DNA of 64,000 nucleotides, taken from NCBI GenBank assembly GCA_050261915.1, contig JBLNDT010000089.1, forward strand, positions 139,496 through 203,495, in the 5' to 3' direction. The DNA is from UBA699 sp050261915. GTDB taxonomy: Bacteria; Bacillota; Clostridia; Clostridiales; Clostridiaceae. The notes below the pieces were generated by a model, which was not told the origin of the DNA, did no database searches, and was given only the letters and a program-made list of their open reading frames with translations. Position numbers and translations under genes: made by a program. Numbering within the stretch: position 1 is the first letter of the stretch; every line of letters starts with the position of its first letter. Of this stretch, positions 10,001-18,940 are shown piece by piece.

Positions 10001-11324
10001 AACAGTAGCTGACAAGACAGCTTATGGGTTTGTAAAAAAATATGCGGATGAAAAGAACTTATCCCTAAATAAGGCTGAATTAGACAGATTATCAAAGGGC
10101 TGCACAGGAGTAAAAAGAACTTCCGGTCAGCATCCTGGTGGGGTAATGGTTGTTCCTAGTGACAATGAAATATATAATTTTACTCCAATACAACATCCTG
10201 CAGATGATAATGATTCAGATATAATAACAACACACTTTGATTACCATTCAATAAGCGGAAGACTTCTTAAACTTGATATACTAGGTCACGACGACCCAAC
10301 GGTATTAAGAATGCTTCAGGATTTAACAGGAATAGACCCTAAAACTATACCTCTTTCAGATAAAAAGGTACTCAGCTTGTTTACATCTCCGGATGCCTTA
10401 GGAGTAACAAGGGAAGAACTGAATTGTGAGGTTGGAACCTATGGTCTTCCGGAATTTGGAACAAAATTTGTAAGACAAATGCTGGTGGATACAAAACCTA
10501 GTACATTTTCAGATCTAGTGAGAATATCCGGTTTATCTCATGGTACCGATGTATGGCTTAACAATGCACAATACTATATAAAAGAAGGATACACAACATT
10601 AAGTGAATGTATTTCAACAAGAGACGACATAATGGTTTATCTTATTCACAAGGGACTTCCTCCAAAAACCGCATTTTCAATAATGGAAAAGGTACGTAAG
10701 GGAAAAGGCCTGACTCCTGAGCATGAGGAAATAATGCGGGAATACAAGGTTCCTGAATGGTATATTGAATCTTGTAAAAAAATAAAATACATGTTCCCAA
10801 AGGGACATGCTGTTGCATATGTTATGATGGCAGTAAGAATAGCATATTTCAAGGTATATTACCCTAAGGAATACTACACTACATATTTTACAGTAAGAGC
10901 AGATGATTTCGATGCAGATCTTCTGGTTCAGGGGGAAGAGGTTATAGCAAAGAAACTTGAAGAGCTGAATTCAATGGGAAATAATCTTACCCAAAAGGAT
11001 AAGGGGCTAATTACAACCCTGGAGATATCCTATGAAATGTATAAACGTAACATTAAATTTTTAAGAGTTGATTTGTATAAATCAGATGCAGTTAAATTCA
11101 TAATTGAAGAAGATGGAATAAGACTTCCTATAAATTCACTTCAGGGAGTTGGTATTAATGCAGCAAGGAGCATTGCTGAAGCACGTGAAAATGGTGAATT
11201 CATATCCAAGGAAGATCTTAGGCTTAGAGCAAAGGTTTCAAAAACAGTTATAGAAACTTTAGATAACCATCTCTGCCTTAACGGACTTCCAGAATCTAAC
11301 CAACTTTCATTGTTTAATATGTAA
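7065..11324 (+). CDS. polC: DNA polymerase III PolC-type
   Basis: The Gram-positive replicative polymerase with its own 3'-5' proofreading. At 1,419 residues it matches the family. Seen in order: N-terminal domain, OB fold, PHP domain (LHLHTNMSAMDG near 320; ITDHG), an inserted exonuclease (FDIETTGFS near 409), then the polymerase core with a zinc-binding CSKCK...CPNC segment (about 890-930) and the catalytic PDIDLNFSGEYQ (about 945). The start is TTG 7065 behind a G-rich ribosome site. It is the last gene of the uppS-ispG group; rimP has its own promoter. Confidence 0.97.
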   Translation: MGVNIRSALRNNQDCRDIFINNNVEILKVQYIQKSNILKLIMKSKNSIDKTDKVRIQRAVNQMLDLELDVNLIFFKDISEVTLEEISTKYWLEVVEYISSNIPMCKECLLNAVRKTDSNVLTILYGNKFMYSLLRNKNIESKLRNSIEELFGLKININFNYDPSLEEKAPKIEASKTESVFAKTSVKEKEISEKPSLPVDGVITGRRIDELPLDLNLITEPLKECVISGEIFNREIIETKRGKKIFVFYITDYTSSITIKLFPKPKDMDRIIEEVKEGASFKIRGEIVIDPYENELVMMGRDIVKTTKIEKMDVSEEKRVELHLHTNMSAMDGITSVKELVARAAKWGHKAVAITDHGVVQAYPDAMDAAKKNKIKVIYGIEAYLVDDGAAIVTGSSEKTLNDEFVVFDIETTGFSCKNDKIIEIGAVRIVDGKATETFSKFVNPEVSIPNKIVELTGITDEMVKNAKKIEVVLKEFIEFIGDSVLAAHNADFDISFIKKNCCDLGLEFNNSVLDTIPLSKLLLPELKRYKLDSIAKHLKINMGSHHRAVDDARTAAAIMLHCFKLLKDKDINTLKELNKEYIKNQDYKKLNYYHLIILAANQIGLKNLYKLVSRSNLEYFYKKPRMPKSLINEYREGLILGSACEAGQVYKEILNGKSDEELQDIISFYDYLEIQPVANNMFLVKKGEVKDALELQNINRRICDLGEKYNLPVAATCDVHFLNPRDQVFRKILMYGQKYSDAEDQPPLYFRTTEEMLKEFDYLGSEKAKEVVIYNTNKIADMVLDVKPIPDETFTPKIEGAEDEIKDMVINKVHAVYGENIPEIVEKRMTKELNSIINNGYAVLYLIAQKLVAKSYEDGYLVGSRGSVGSSFVATMSNITEVNGLPPHYVCSKCKNSEFITDGSISSGADLPDKLCPNCNIPYQKDGHDIPFETFLGFEGDKEPDIDLNFSGEYQAVVHKYTEVLFGKGHVFKAGTIGTVADKTAYGFVKKYADEKNLSLNKAELDRLSKGCTGVKRTSGQHPGGVMVVPSDNEIYNFTPIQHPADDNDSDIITTHFDYHSISGRLLKLDILGHDDPTVLRMLQDLTGIDPKTIPLSDKKVLSLFTSPDALGVTREELNCEVGTYGLPEFGTKFVRQMLVDTKPSTFSDLVRISGLSHGTDVWLNNAQYYIKEGYTTLSECISTRDDIMVYLIHKGLPPKTAFSIMEKVRKGKGLTPEHEEIMREYKVPEWYIESCKKIKYMFPKGHAVAYVMMAVRIAYFKVYYPKEYYTTYFTVRADDFDADLLVQGEEVIAKKLEELNSMGNNLTQKDKGLITTLEISYEMYKRNIKFLRVDLYKSDAVKFIIEEDGIRLPINSLQGVGINAARSIAEARENGEFISKEDLRLRAKVSKTVIETLDNHLCLNGLPESNQLSLFNM

Positions 11325-11331
11325 CTTTTTC

Positions 11332-11360
11332 TTGAAATTGCTAAATTAGTATGATAAAAT
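11332..11360 (+). promoter_or_regulatory. Sigma-A promoter of the rimP-nusA-infB operon
   Basis: TTGAAA (11332-11337), a 17-base spacer and TAAAAT (11355-11360). It starts just after polC and upstream of two hairpins in the rimP leader. Confidence 0.75.
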
Positions 11361-11391
11361 AAAAATGTTAAGTAAATGACATTTGAATCGC

Positions 11392-11450
11392 AGAGAGTGG
11401 GTACTACCCGCTCTTTCTATTTTTAAAGGCGCAGCAGATGTTGCGTTTTT
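11392..11450 (+). promoter_or_regulatory. Structured rimP leader with two terminator-like hairpins
   Basis: Hairpin 1 is AGAGAGTGGG (11392-11401), loop TACTA, CCCGCTCTTT, followed by CTATTTTT. Hairpin 2 is CGCAGC (11430-11435), loop AGAT, GTTGCG with one G-T pair, followed by TTTTT. Both look like intrinsic terminators between the promoter and the rimP ribosome site, suggesting attenuation. In enteric bacteria NusA controls the equivalent operon by leader termination; applying that here is inference. Confidence 0.6.
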
Positions 11451-11481
11451 AAATTAGAAGTATTTTAAAAGGAGGTATAGT

Positions 11482-11928
11482 ATGCTGAAAAAATTAAATG
11501 AAATAGCAGAACCCTTGGTAACAGAACTAGGTTATGAATTGTATTATCTTGAATATGTAAAAGAAGATGGAGAAAATTACTTAAGAATATATATAGATTC
11601 TGATAATGGAATTTCACTGGAAGACTGTGAGAAAGTTAGCAGAAAAATAAGTGCTGTACTGGATGAATCAGATCCTATCACAGATGCTTATTTTCTAGAA
11701 GTATCATCTCCTGGAATTGAAAGGGGACTTTTTACTGATAAACATCTTGAAAAGTATATTAATTTTGAAATTGTAATAAAATTATCAGAGTTATTTGAAG
11801 GCAAAAGAAGTATTCAAGGAAAACTCATGGGTTTTGACAGTGAAAATTTAATTGTTAAAACTAAGGAAACTGAATTATCAGTTCCAAGAAAAATAATTAA
11901 AAGTACAAACTTATGGGTTCAGTATTAA
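11482..11928 (+). CDS. rimP: Ribosome maturation factor RimP
   Basis: Needed for 30S subunit assembly. At 148 residues it has the family length. Conserved parts include EPLVTELGYELYYLEY at the N-terminus and FLEVSSPGIERGL near residues 74-86; an SH3-like C-terminal domain ends in VPRKIIKSTNLWVQY. ATG follows AAAGGAGG. It heads the run rimP-nusA-rnpM-ylxQ-infB-rbfA. Confidence 0.95.
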   Translation: MLKKLNEIAEPLVTELGYELYYLEYVKEDGENYLRIYIDSDNGISLEDCEKVSRKISAVLDESDPITDAYFLEVSSPGIERGLFTDKHLEKYINFEIVIKLSELFEGKRSIQGKLMGFDSENLIVKTKETELSVPRKIIKSTNLWVQY

Positions 11929-11967
11929 ATATTATTTTGGTAATAAACTAAGGAGGTTATTAATTAA

Positions 11968-13083
11968 ATGAACCAGGATTTTATTTTGGCTTTAAAAGAA
12001 ATAGTTAAAGAAAAGGGAATAAGCGAAGAGCTGTTATTTAATACTATTGAAGATGCATTGGTGGCTGCATACAAAAAAAATTATGCAGGTCAGGGCGGTA
12101 ACAATCAAAATGTAAAGGTAACAATGAACAGAGAAAATGGAGAGATACACGTTTACTCACAAAAAGTTGTATCAGAAGTTGTAGAAGATGATGTGAATCA
12201 GATTTCACTAGAAGCTGCAAAAGAAATTGATCCTACCTACGGAATTGATGATATTGTTAATATGGAGGTAACTCCAAGACAATTTGGCAGAGTTGCTGCA
12301 CAAGCTGCAAAGCAAGTTGTTATCCAAAGGATAAAGGAAGAGGAAAGAAGAATTGTTTACTCTGACTTTGCTGAAAAAGAGGATGATCTTATAACGGGAT
12401 ATGTTATAAGGAAGGATAAAAACAATGTACTTATAGATCTTGGGAAAACTGAGGCAGTCCTAGGACCAAACGAACAGATGCCAGGTGAAAAGTACAACTT
12501 TAACGATAGATTGAAATTATATATAGTTGAAGTTAAAAATACAAATAAAGGTGCGCAGATAGTAATATCAAGAACTCACCCAGGTCTTGTAAAGAGACTT
12601 TTTGAACTAGAGGTTCCTGAAATTTACAATGGAGTTGTTGAAATAAAGTCAATTGCAAGAGAGGCAGGCTCCAGAACTAAAATTGCGGTACACTCAAACG
12701 ATGAAAACGTGGATCCTATGGGAGCATGTGTTGGGCCTAAGGGTGTCAGAGTGCAAAACATAGTTAAGGAATTAAAAAATGAAAAAATTGACATAATAAA
12801 ATGGAGTAAACTTCCTGATATTTATATAGCAAATGCTCTAAGCCCAGCAAAGGTTATAGATGTTACATTAGACGAGGACAACAAGTTCGCACAGATTGTG
12901 GTAGATGACAATCAACTTTCACTGGCAATAGGAAAAGAAGGCCAGAACGTAAGGCTAGCAGCAAAGCTTACCGGATGGAAAATTGATATAAAGAGCAAGT
13001 CCCAGGCTGAAGAAGCTTTAGATGCTGAAGCTCCATCAGAGGAAGAATTAGATTCTTTAGATATAACAGATGATATAGAATAG
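11968..13083 (+). CDS. nusA: Transcription termination/antitermination factor NusA
   Basis: RNA polymerase accessory factor that promotes pausing and intrinsic termination. It has an N-terminal polymerase-binding domain (1-125), an S1 domain (about 130-200) and two KH domains, including GACVGPKGVRVQNIVKEL (about 252-269) and LAIGKEGQNVRLAAKLTGW. It is 371 residues with an acidic tail, the short Gram-positive form without the C-terminal repeats of enteric NusA. ATG follows AAGGAGG. Probably autoregulated through the rimP leader. Confidence 0.96.
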   Translation: MNQDFILALKEIVKEKGISEELLFNTIEDALVAAYKKNYAGQGGNNQNVKVTMNRENGEIHVYSQKVVSEVVEDDVNQISLEAAKEIDPTYGIDDIVNMEVTPRQFGRVAAQAAKQVVIQRIKEEERRIVYSDFAEKEDDLITGYVIRKDKNNVLIDLGKTEAVLGPNEQMPGEKYNFNDRLKLYIVEVKNTNKGAQIVISRTHPGLVKRLFELEVPEIYNGVVEIKSIAREAGSRTKIAVHSNDENVDPMGACVGPKGVRVQNIVKELKNEKIDIIKWSKLPDIYIANALSPAKVIDVTLDEDNKFAQIVVDDNQLSLAIGKEGQNVRLAAKLTGWKIDIKSKSQAEEALDAEAPSEEELDSLDITDDIE

Positions 13084-13097
13084 CAGGTGGTGTTGAT

Positions 13098-13364
13098 ATG
13101 AAGGTTAAAAAAGTGCCACAAAGAATGTGTACCGGCTGCATGGAAATGAAACCAAAGAAAGAATTAATAAGGGTTGTTAAAAACAAGGAAGGTGAAATTT
13201 CCATTGATCTCACAGGTAAAAAACCTGGAAGAGGTGCTTATGTATGCAGAAATGCGGAATGCTTTGAAAAAGCATTTAAAACAAAAAGACTTGAAAAAAA
13301 CCTGGAGAGCAAAATAAGTGAAGAGCTCTACCTGGTTCTGAAAGATGAGATAAGTAATGAATAG
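13098..13364 (+). CDS. rnpM: YlxR family protein (RnpM)
   Basis: Small basic RNA-binding protein of 88 residues, formerly DUF448. The family motif RMCTGCMEMKPKKELIRVV at the N-terminus and GRGAYVC near the middle are visible. The Bacillus homologue is reported to modulate RNase P. It lies between nusA and ylxQ, its invariant position, and its end overlaps the ylxQ start by 8 bases, suggesting translational coupling. Confidence 0.92.
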   Translation: MKVKKVPQRMCTGCMEMKPKKELIRVVKNKEGEISIDLTGKKPGRGAYVCRNAECFEKAFKTKRLEKNLESKISEELYLVLKDEISNE

Positions 13365-13662
13365 TTTCTTTCAGTTTTTAGGAATTGCCAAAAAAGCAGG
13401 CAAAATTGTGGAAGGTTATAATAAATGTGAAGAAGCTGCAGTAAAAAATAAATTATACCTAATAATAATTTCCAAAGAAGTATCGGAAAATACAAAGGGA
13501 AAATTTAAAAATTACAGTTTAAAATATAAAATTCCTTTGATTTCAGATTGTTCAAAGGATGATATGGGCAGTATCCTTGGCATGTCTGAAATAAACCTGA
13601 TTGGCATATCCGACAAAAAAATAGCTGACCAATTGATGAAACTTTGGCAGGAAAATGAATAA
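13357..13662 (+). CDS. ylxQ: L7Ae/L30e-like ribosomal protein YlxQ
   Basis: 101-residue member of the L7Ae/L30e/S12e/Gadd45 fold, a presumed kink-turn RNA binder of the ribosome or RNase P neighbourhood. The N-terminus FLGIAKKAGKIVEGYNKCEEA and the segment LIIISKEVSENTKGKF fit the family. It is flanked by rnpM and infB as in other Firmicutes. Precise function is not established. Confidence 0.9.
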   Translation: MNSFFQFLGIAKKAGKIVEGYNKCEEAAVKNKLYLIIISKEVSENTKGKFKNYSLKYKIPLISDCSKDDMGSILGMSEINLIGISDKKIADQLMKLWQENE

Positions 13663-13683
13663 TTGAGTTTCGGGGGTGAATGT

Positions 13684-15756
13684 ATGTCAAAAATTAGAGT
13701 ATATGAATTGGCTAAAGAATTAGAAATAAGCAGTAAAGATTTGATTACCATTCTCATGGAAGAATTTAGCGTAGAAGTTAAAAATCACATGAGTGTAATA
13801 GAAGAAGAAGATGCAGAGTTAATAAAGGAATTATTCCTTGAAAAGGATAAACCTGCTGCTGCTCCGGAGGAAGAAAATATTATAGAAAAATATGAAGAAC
13901 TTGCTGAAACTAAAGAGGTAGTTAAGAAAAAGAAAAAATTCAAGGGAAATGAAAAATCAGATGATAATAAAGCACATGCTGATAGTGAAAGAGTTTTAGA
14001 TGAACTTGAAATTGAAGATACTATTACAGTTAAGGAATTAGCTGAAAGACTTGGAAAGTCATCAACAGAAGTAATAAAACAGCTTATATTTCTTGGTGTT
14101 ATGGCAGCAATAAATCAAGAAATTGACTTTAATACTGCTGAAAAACTTTGTGAAAAGTTCGATATAAAGGCAGTTAAAAAGGTTGTAAATCTTGATGCAG
14201 AAGCTGTAGAATCCGAGGAAGAAGAAGATACCAGCGAAAACTATGAAAAAAGACCACCGGTAGTTACTGTTATGGGTCACGTTGACCATGGTAAGACATC
14301 ACTTTTAGATGCTATAAGAAAAGCAAAAGTTACTTCCACTGAAGCTGGTGGAATAACTCAGCATATAGGTGCTTACACAGTTACAATTAAAGGTGAAAAA
14401 ATAACATTCCTTGATACACCAGGCCATGAAGCATTTACTTCCATGAGAGCCAGAGGTGCACAGATTACAGATGTTGTTATACTTGTTGTTGCTGCAGATG
14501 ATGGAATAATGCCTCAGACAGAAGAAGCAATAAATCACTGTAAGGCTGCAAATGTTCCTATTGTTGTAGCAATAAACAAGATGGATAGACCAGGTGCAAA
14601 CCCTGATAGAGTTAAGCAGCAGCTTACTGAATACGGTCTTGTTTCAGAAGACTGGGGTGGAGATACTATTTGTGTTCCAGTTTCAGCTCATACCCATGAA
14701 GGTATAGACAGCCTTCTTGAAATGGTTCTTTTAACTGCAGAAATGCTTGAGCTAAAAGCTAATCCTAAGAGAAACGCAAAGGGTACTGTAGTAGAAGCAA
14801 AACTTGACAAGGGAAGAGGCCCTGTTGCAACACTTCTTGTTCAAAACGGAACATTAAATGTTGGTGATTCAATTATAGTAGGTTCAACTTATGGAAGAAT
14901 AAGAGCCATGTTTGATGACAAGGGTAAAAAGATAAAAACTGCAGGTCCTTCAATTCCTGTAGAAATCCTTGGACTTTCAGAGGTGCCTTCTGCTGGAGAC
15001 AGATTCCATGAAGTTAAAAATGAAAAAACAGCCAGAGATATGGCTGAAAAGAGAAAACAAAAGGAAAGAGCAGATAATTTCCAGACTACTCACAAAGTTT
15101 CACTTGAAGATCTTTACAACCAGATAAAGGAAGGAAAGGTTAAGGAATTAAGCATAATTATTAAAGCAGACGTGCAGGGTTCCATAGAAGCTTTAAAGCA
15201 GTCACTGCAGAAGCTTTCAAACGATGAAATCAAGGTAAGAGTTATCCATGGTGCTGTAGGTGCTATTACTGAAACAGACGTTACTCTTGCTACAGCTTCA
15301 AATGCAATAATAATCGGCTTTAACGTAAGACCTGACAACAATGCATTAGCTGCTGCCGACAAGGAAGCTGTTGATATAAAAACATATAGAGTAATCTATA
15401 ATGCTATTGATGATGTAAAAGCTGCTATGGTTGGTATGCTTGAACCTGATTACAAGGAAGTTGTCCTTGGAAAAGCTGAGATAAGACAGACTTATAAAAT
15501 ATCTAATGTTGGAACTATTGCAGGATGCTATGTACTCGATGGAAAACTAACTAGAAACAGCAAAATAAGAGTTATAAGAGATGGAATAGTTGTGTTTGAA
15601 TCAGAACTTGCATCATTAAAAAGATTCAAGGATGATGCCAAGGAAGTTGCTGCAGGCTATGAGTGTGGTCTAAGCGTAGAAAAATTCAATGACATTAAAG
15701 AAGGAGATATTATTGAAGCCTTCATCATTGAAGAGGTTAAAAAGAAGGAACTTTAA
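13684..15756 (+). CDS. infB: Translation initiation factor IF-2
   Basis: GTPase that places initiator tRNA on the 30S subunit and promotes subunit joining. It is 690 residues with a short, charged N-terminal region containing two IF2-N domains. The G domain has GHVDHGKT (about 197-204), DTPGHEAF and NKMD; domains II-IV follow. The frame opens earlier (13663), but GGGGGTGA at 13672-13679 supports ATG 13684 (MSKIRVYELAKEL). Confidence 0.97.
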   Translation: MSKIRVYELAKELEISSKDLITILMEEFSVEVKNHMSVIEEEDAELIKELFLEKDKPAAAPEEENIIEKYEELAETKEVVKKKKKFKGNEKSDDNKAHADSERVLDELEIEDTITVKELAERLGKSSTEVIKQLIFLGVMAAINQEIDFNTAEKLCEKFDIKAVKKVVNLDAEAVESEEEEDTSENYEKRPPVVTVMGHVDHGKTSLLDAIRKAKVTSTEAGGITQHIGAYTVTIKGEKITFLDTPGHEAFTSMRARGAQITDVVILVVAADDGIMPQTEEAINHCKAANVPIVVAINKMDRPGANPDRVKQQLTEYGLVSEDWGGDTICVPVSAHTHEGIDSLLEMVLLTAEMLELKANPKRNAKGTVVEAKLDKGRGPVATLLVQNGTLNVGDSIIVGSTYGRIRAMFDDKGKKIKTAGPSIPVEILGLSEVPSAGDRFHEVKNEKTARDMAEKRKQKERADNFQTTHKVSLEDLYNQIKEGKVKELSIIIKADVQGSIEALKQSLQKLSNDEIKVRVIHGAVGAITETDVTLATASNAIIIGFNVRPDNNALAAADKEAVDIKTYRVIYNAIDDVKAAMVGMLEPDYKEVVLGKAEIRQTYKISNVGTIAGCYVLDGKLTRNSKIRVIRDGIVVFESELASLKRFKDDAKEVAAGYECGLSVEKFNDIKEGDIIEAFIIEEVKKKEL

Positions 15757-15773
15757 AAAACGAGGTGATTTTA

Positions 15774-16136
15774 ATGTCTAATTACAGAAGCGGCAGAATA
15801 AACGAGGAAATGAAAAGAGAAATAAGCAGTATAATAAGGGATGATGTACGTGATCCAAGGATTACTGCTATGATAAGTGTTACAAATGTTGAGGTTACAA
15901 AAGATTTAAGATATGCAAAGGTGTACGTAAGCGTTTTTGGAAATGAAGAAGCTAAAAGCGAAACACTGGCAGCATTAAAAAGCTCTGCTGGTTTCATAAG
16001 ACGTGAGGTAGGACACAGGATTAACCTTAGATTTACTCCTGAAATTATTATTCAAGAGGATAAAAGTATAGATCAGGGAATGCATATAGATGAGCTTTTG
16101 CACAAGATAAAGGAGCAAAAGCATGACAATGAATAA
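15774..16136 (+). CDS. rbfA: Ribosome-binding factor A
   Basis: 30S maturation and cold-adaptation factor with a KH-type fold, 120 residues. Typical blocks: RINEEMKREISSIIRDDVRDPR, then VEVTKDLRYAKVYVSV and LRFTPEIIIQEDKSIDQG. The GAGGTGA site at 15762-15768 selects ATG 15774. Its last 14 bases overlap the start of nrnA. Confidence 0.95.
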   Translation: MSNYRSGRINEEMKREISSIIRDDVRDPRITAMISVTNVEVTKDLRYAKVYVSVFGNEEAKSETLAALKSSAGFIRREVGHRINLRFTPEIIIQEDKSIDQGMHIDELLHKIKEQKHDNE

Positions 16137-17088
16137 TATTATTGAGGCAATTAAACAAAGCAGTGAAATTGCAATAACCTTTCACATATCCCCTGATGGT
16201 GATTCCTTAGGGAGCGCTCTCGGACTAAGGGAAGCCTTGATAAGCCTTGGCAAGAATGTATATATAATGTCAAAGGAACCTGTACCTTACAATTTGAGCT
16301 TTTTACCAAATTGTGAAATTATTGATGGCAGTACTTTTAAAGTGCTGCCATCCACTAATCTGGTTATTGTACTAGATTGTGGTGATTATAAAAGGATAAA
16401 TGCAGAAATTGATAAAGATAATAAAGCATATACTCTTATAAATATTGATCATCACCTTTCAAATGAACAATATGGAGATTTAAATTATGTGGATCCAAGT
16501 TGTTCATCTATTGGAGAAATAATGTATACATTCCTTGAAAAATTAGAGGTTAAAATAACCCAAACCATAGCAGCTTGTCTTTATACCTCAATAATTTCAG
16601 ATACGGGGTCTTTCAGATATTCCAGCACTACAAGTTTAACTCACAATATTGCAGGAAAGCTTATAGACACTGGTATTGATTTTAGCAGAATTCACAGAAA
16701 TGTATTTGATGACAAACAGTTTTCAATGATCAAATTTCTAGGAAGAGCCATTGATAATATGAAATTGGTCTCAGATAAAATATGTTTAATTAAAATTAAA
16801 AACAGTGATTTTCTTGATTTTGAAGTAGACCCAACTGTGGATACAGCTCATATCATTGCTCTTGGCCTTGAGGTAAAGTCTGTTGAAGTTGCAGTTTTGT
16901 TAAAAGAATCCCAGGATAAGATCAAAGTAAGCCTGCGTTCAAAGGATAATGCTGATGTTAGAAGTATAGCTGAAAAATTCGATGGCGGGGGTCATAAAAA
17001 AGCTGCTGGTCTAACAATAAACAATATGACTATAGATGAGGCTGAAAAGCTTATACTTGAAGAAATTGAAAAAGAGTTGATAAAATGA
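16123..17088 (+). CDS. nrnA: Bifunctional oligoribonuclease/PAP phosphatase NrnA
   Basis: DHH-DHHA1 phosphoesterase that degrades nano-RNAs and dephosphorylates 3'-phosphoadenosine 5'-phosphate. Metal-binding motifs visible are HISPDGDSLGSALGL near residue 21, LDCGD, IDHHLSN and the C-terminal GGGHKKAAG. It has 321 residues. ATG 16123 is seven bases after GGAG. It overlaps rbfA upstream and truB downstream by 4 bases, so it is in the same operon. Confidence 0.93.
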   Translation: MTMNNIIEAIKQSSEIAITFHISPDGDSLGSALGLREALISLGKNVYIMSKEPVPYNLSFLPNCEIIDGSTFKVLPSTNLVIVLDCGDYKRINAEIDKDNKAYTLINIDHHLSNEQYGDLNYVDPSCSSIGEIMYTFLEKLEVKITQTIAACLYTSIISDTGSFRYSSTTSLTHNIAGKLIDTGIDFSRIHRNVFDDKQFSMIKFLGRAIDNMKLVSDKICLIKIKNSDFLDFEVDPTVDTAHIIALGLEVKSVEVAVLLKESQDKIKVSLRSKDNADVRSIAEKFDGGGHKKAAGLTINNMTIDEAEKLILEEIEKELIK

Positions 17089-17966
17089 ATGGAATTATTA
17101 ATGTAAACAAACCCAAGGGGATAACCTCCTTTGATGTGGTTTTTAAAATAAAAAAGGTTGCTCATACTAAGAAGGTTGGGCATACTGGAACATTAGATCC
17201 GGAGGCAACTGGTGTACTTCCAATATGTATTGGGAAAGCAACCAGGTTTGTGGATTATCTGATGAAAGACTATAAAATATACAGAGTTCATTTAAAGCTT
17301 GGTATTGAAACAGATACCTATGACAATACCGGAAAAATATTAAACAGCAATGATGTAAACATAAGTAATGATGAATTGATTCATGCCATAAACAACTTTA
17401 AAGGTAAAATAAGCCAGGTGCCACCTATGTATTCAGCTCTGAAGGTAGATGGGCAAAGGCTTTATTCTCTTGCAAGACAGGGAATAAATATAGAAAGAAA
17501 GCCAAGGGAAATTGAAATTTTCAGCATTGATATTATTGATATAAAACTTCCGGATGTTTTTTTTGATGTTAAATGTTCAAAAGGCACATATATAAGAAGC
17601 TTATGTCATGATATAGGTGAAATACTTAAAGTTGGCGGCTCAATGTGGAACCTTGAAAGATTAAGCTCAGGCTTTTTTAATATAAATAATTCAGTTAATC
17701 TTGAAGATTTAAATGAAGATAATATAAACAAATATATTATTCCTGTAGATAAAGCCCTTAGCAATTATCCTGAAGTTAAAATTGATATGAACTTTGAAAA
17801 ACTCCTGTTAAATGGTGTTTCTCTTATGGATCCTAGAGTAACAGCATCCATTTCAGAAAACATATTGTACAGGGTTTATATTGGAGATAAGTTTATTGGT
17901 CTAGGAGAAGCAGGAAAAAACGGATTCAAACTGGTTAAACAATATGTTGAGGAGCATCTGTTATGA
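17085..17966 (+). CDS. truB: tRNA pseudouridine(55) synthase
   Basis: Forms pseudouridine 55 in the T loop of tRNAs. The catalytic aspartate is D38 in GHTGTLDPEATGVLP; the N-terminal NVNKPKGITSFDVV is characteristic. It is 293 residues including a C-terminal PUA-like part. Its start overlaps nrnA by ATGA and its end overlaps ribF the same way. Confidence 0.96.
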   Translation: MNGIINVNKPKGITSFDVVFKIKKVAHTKKVGHTGTLDPEATGVLPICIGKATRFVDYLMKDYKIYRVHLKLGIETDTYDNTGKILNSNDVNISNDELIHAINNFKGKISQVPPMYSALKVDGQRLYSLARQGINIERKPREIEIFSIDIIDIKLPDVFFDVKCSKGTYIRSLCHDIGEILKVGGSMWNLERLSSGFFNINNSVNLEDLNEDNINKYIIPVDKALSNYPEVKIDMNFEKLLLNGVSLMDPRVTASISENILYRVYIGDKFIGLGEAGKNGFKLVKQYVEEHLL

Positions 17967-18892
17967 TAGTTATTGAAGACAATTTTAAACATCAGTTTAA
18001 AAACAAAACAATAATAGCTCTAGGTGGTTTTGACGGACTTCACCTTGGTCATAGAGCATTGATAGACAAAGCCATAAACATAGCAAAAAAACAAAAATGT
18101 GAAAGCATGGTTTTGACTTTTAAAAACCATCCATTAACTGTAATTAACAAGGAGCTTGCTCCAAAGCTTCTTATGTCAAATCATGATAAGCTTAGTCTTT
18201 TTAAGCACTATGGATTAGACATTGTTAACATGGTTAATTTTGATAGGGATTTTATGAAATTATCACCCGAAGATTTTGTTGAAGCACTAGTACAAAAATA
18301 TAATGCTGCTGGTCTTGTGGTTGGTTTCAATCATAGATTCGGATATAAAAACCTTGGTGATACGGATCTATTAAAGTCCATGAGCAAAAAATTAAACTTT
18401 GAGCTTCATGTGGTACCACCTGTTAAATATAAAGGTGAAGTAGTTAGCAGCTCTAAAATAAGAAATCTTCTTATAGAAGAAGGGGATATTGAAAAAGCAA
18501 ATAAAATGCTCACCAGACACTATTCCTTTGAAGGTACTGTGGTTGTTGGAAAACAGCTTGGCAGAACCCTGGGATTCCCAACAATAAACCTGGACTACAG
18601 CAGCACTATTGTGCTTCCAAGAGGAGGGGTATATTTTACTGCAGTTGAGCATGAAGGACATAAATATAAAGGTATTACTAATATTGGATATAATCCAACG
18701 GTAGAAGATGAAAAACTCAGCGTGGAAACTCATATTGTTGATTTTAATAAAGAACTTTATGATGAAAATATAAGATTAAGTTTTATTAAACGAATCAGGG
18801 ATGAAAAGAAATTTAATTCATTAACTGAACTATCGGAGCAGCTTAAAAAGGATAAACTTTTTGCTATAAAACAAAAATTAGAAATTATTTAA
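17963..18892 (+). CDS. ribF: Bifunctional riboflavin kinase/FAD synthetase
   Basis: Converts riboflavin to FMN and then FAD. The N-terminal adenylyltransferase half carries GGFDGLHLGH (21-30) and FNHRFGYKNLGD; the C-terminal kinase half carries GRTLGFPTINL and ETHIVDF. There are 309 residues. It ends the rimP-ribF operon; the rpsO promoter begins just after its stop codon. Confidence 0.95.
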   Translation: MIVIEDNFKHQFKNKTIIALGGFDGLHLGHRALIDKAINIAKKQKCESMVLTFKNHPLTVINKELAPKLLMSNHDKLSLFKHYGLDIVNMVNFDRDFMKLSPEDFVEALVQKYNAAGLVVGFNHRFGYKNLGDTDLLKSMSKKLNFELHVVPPVKYKGEVVSSSKIRNLLIEEGDIEKANKMLTRHYSFEGTVVVGKQLGRTLGFPTINLDYSSTIVLPRGGVYFTAVEHEGHKYKGITNIGYNPTVEDEKLSVETHIVDFNKELYDENIRLSFIKRIRDEKKFNSLTELSEQLKKDKLFAIKQKLEII

Positions 18893-18899
18893 AAAATAA

Positions 18900-18928
18900 T
18901 TTACATTTATGAGTTTATTTGATATAAT
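18900..18928 (+). promoter_or_regulatory. Sigma-A promoter of rpsO
   Basis: TTTACA (18900-18905), 17-base spacer, TATAAT (18923-18928): a near-consensus promoter directly after ribF. Confidence 0.85.
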
Positions 18929-18940
18929 GAACTCTATGAG

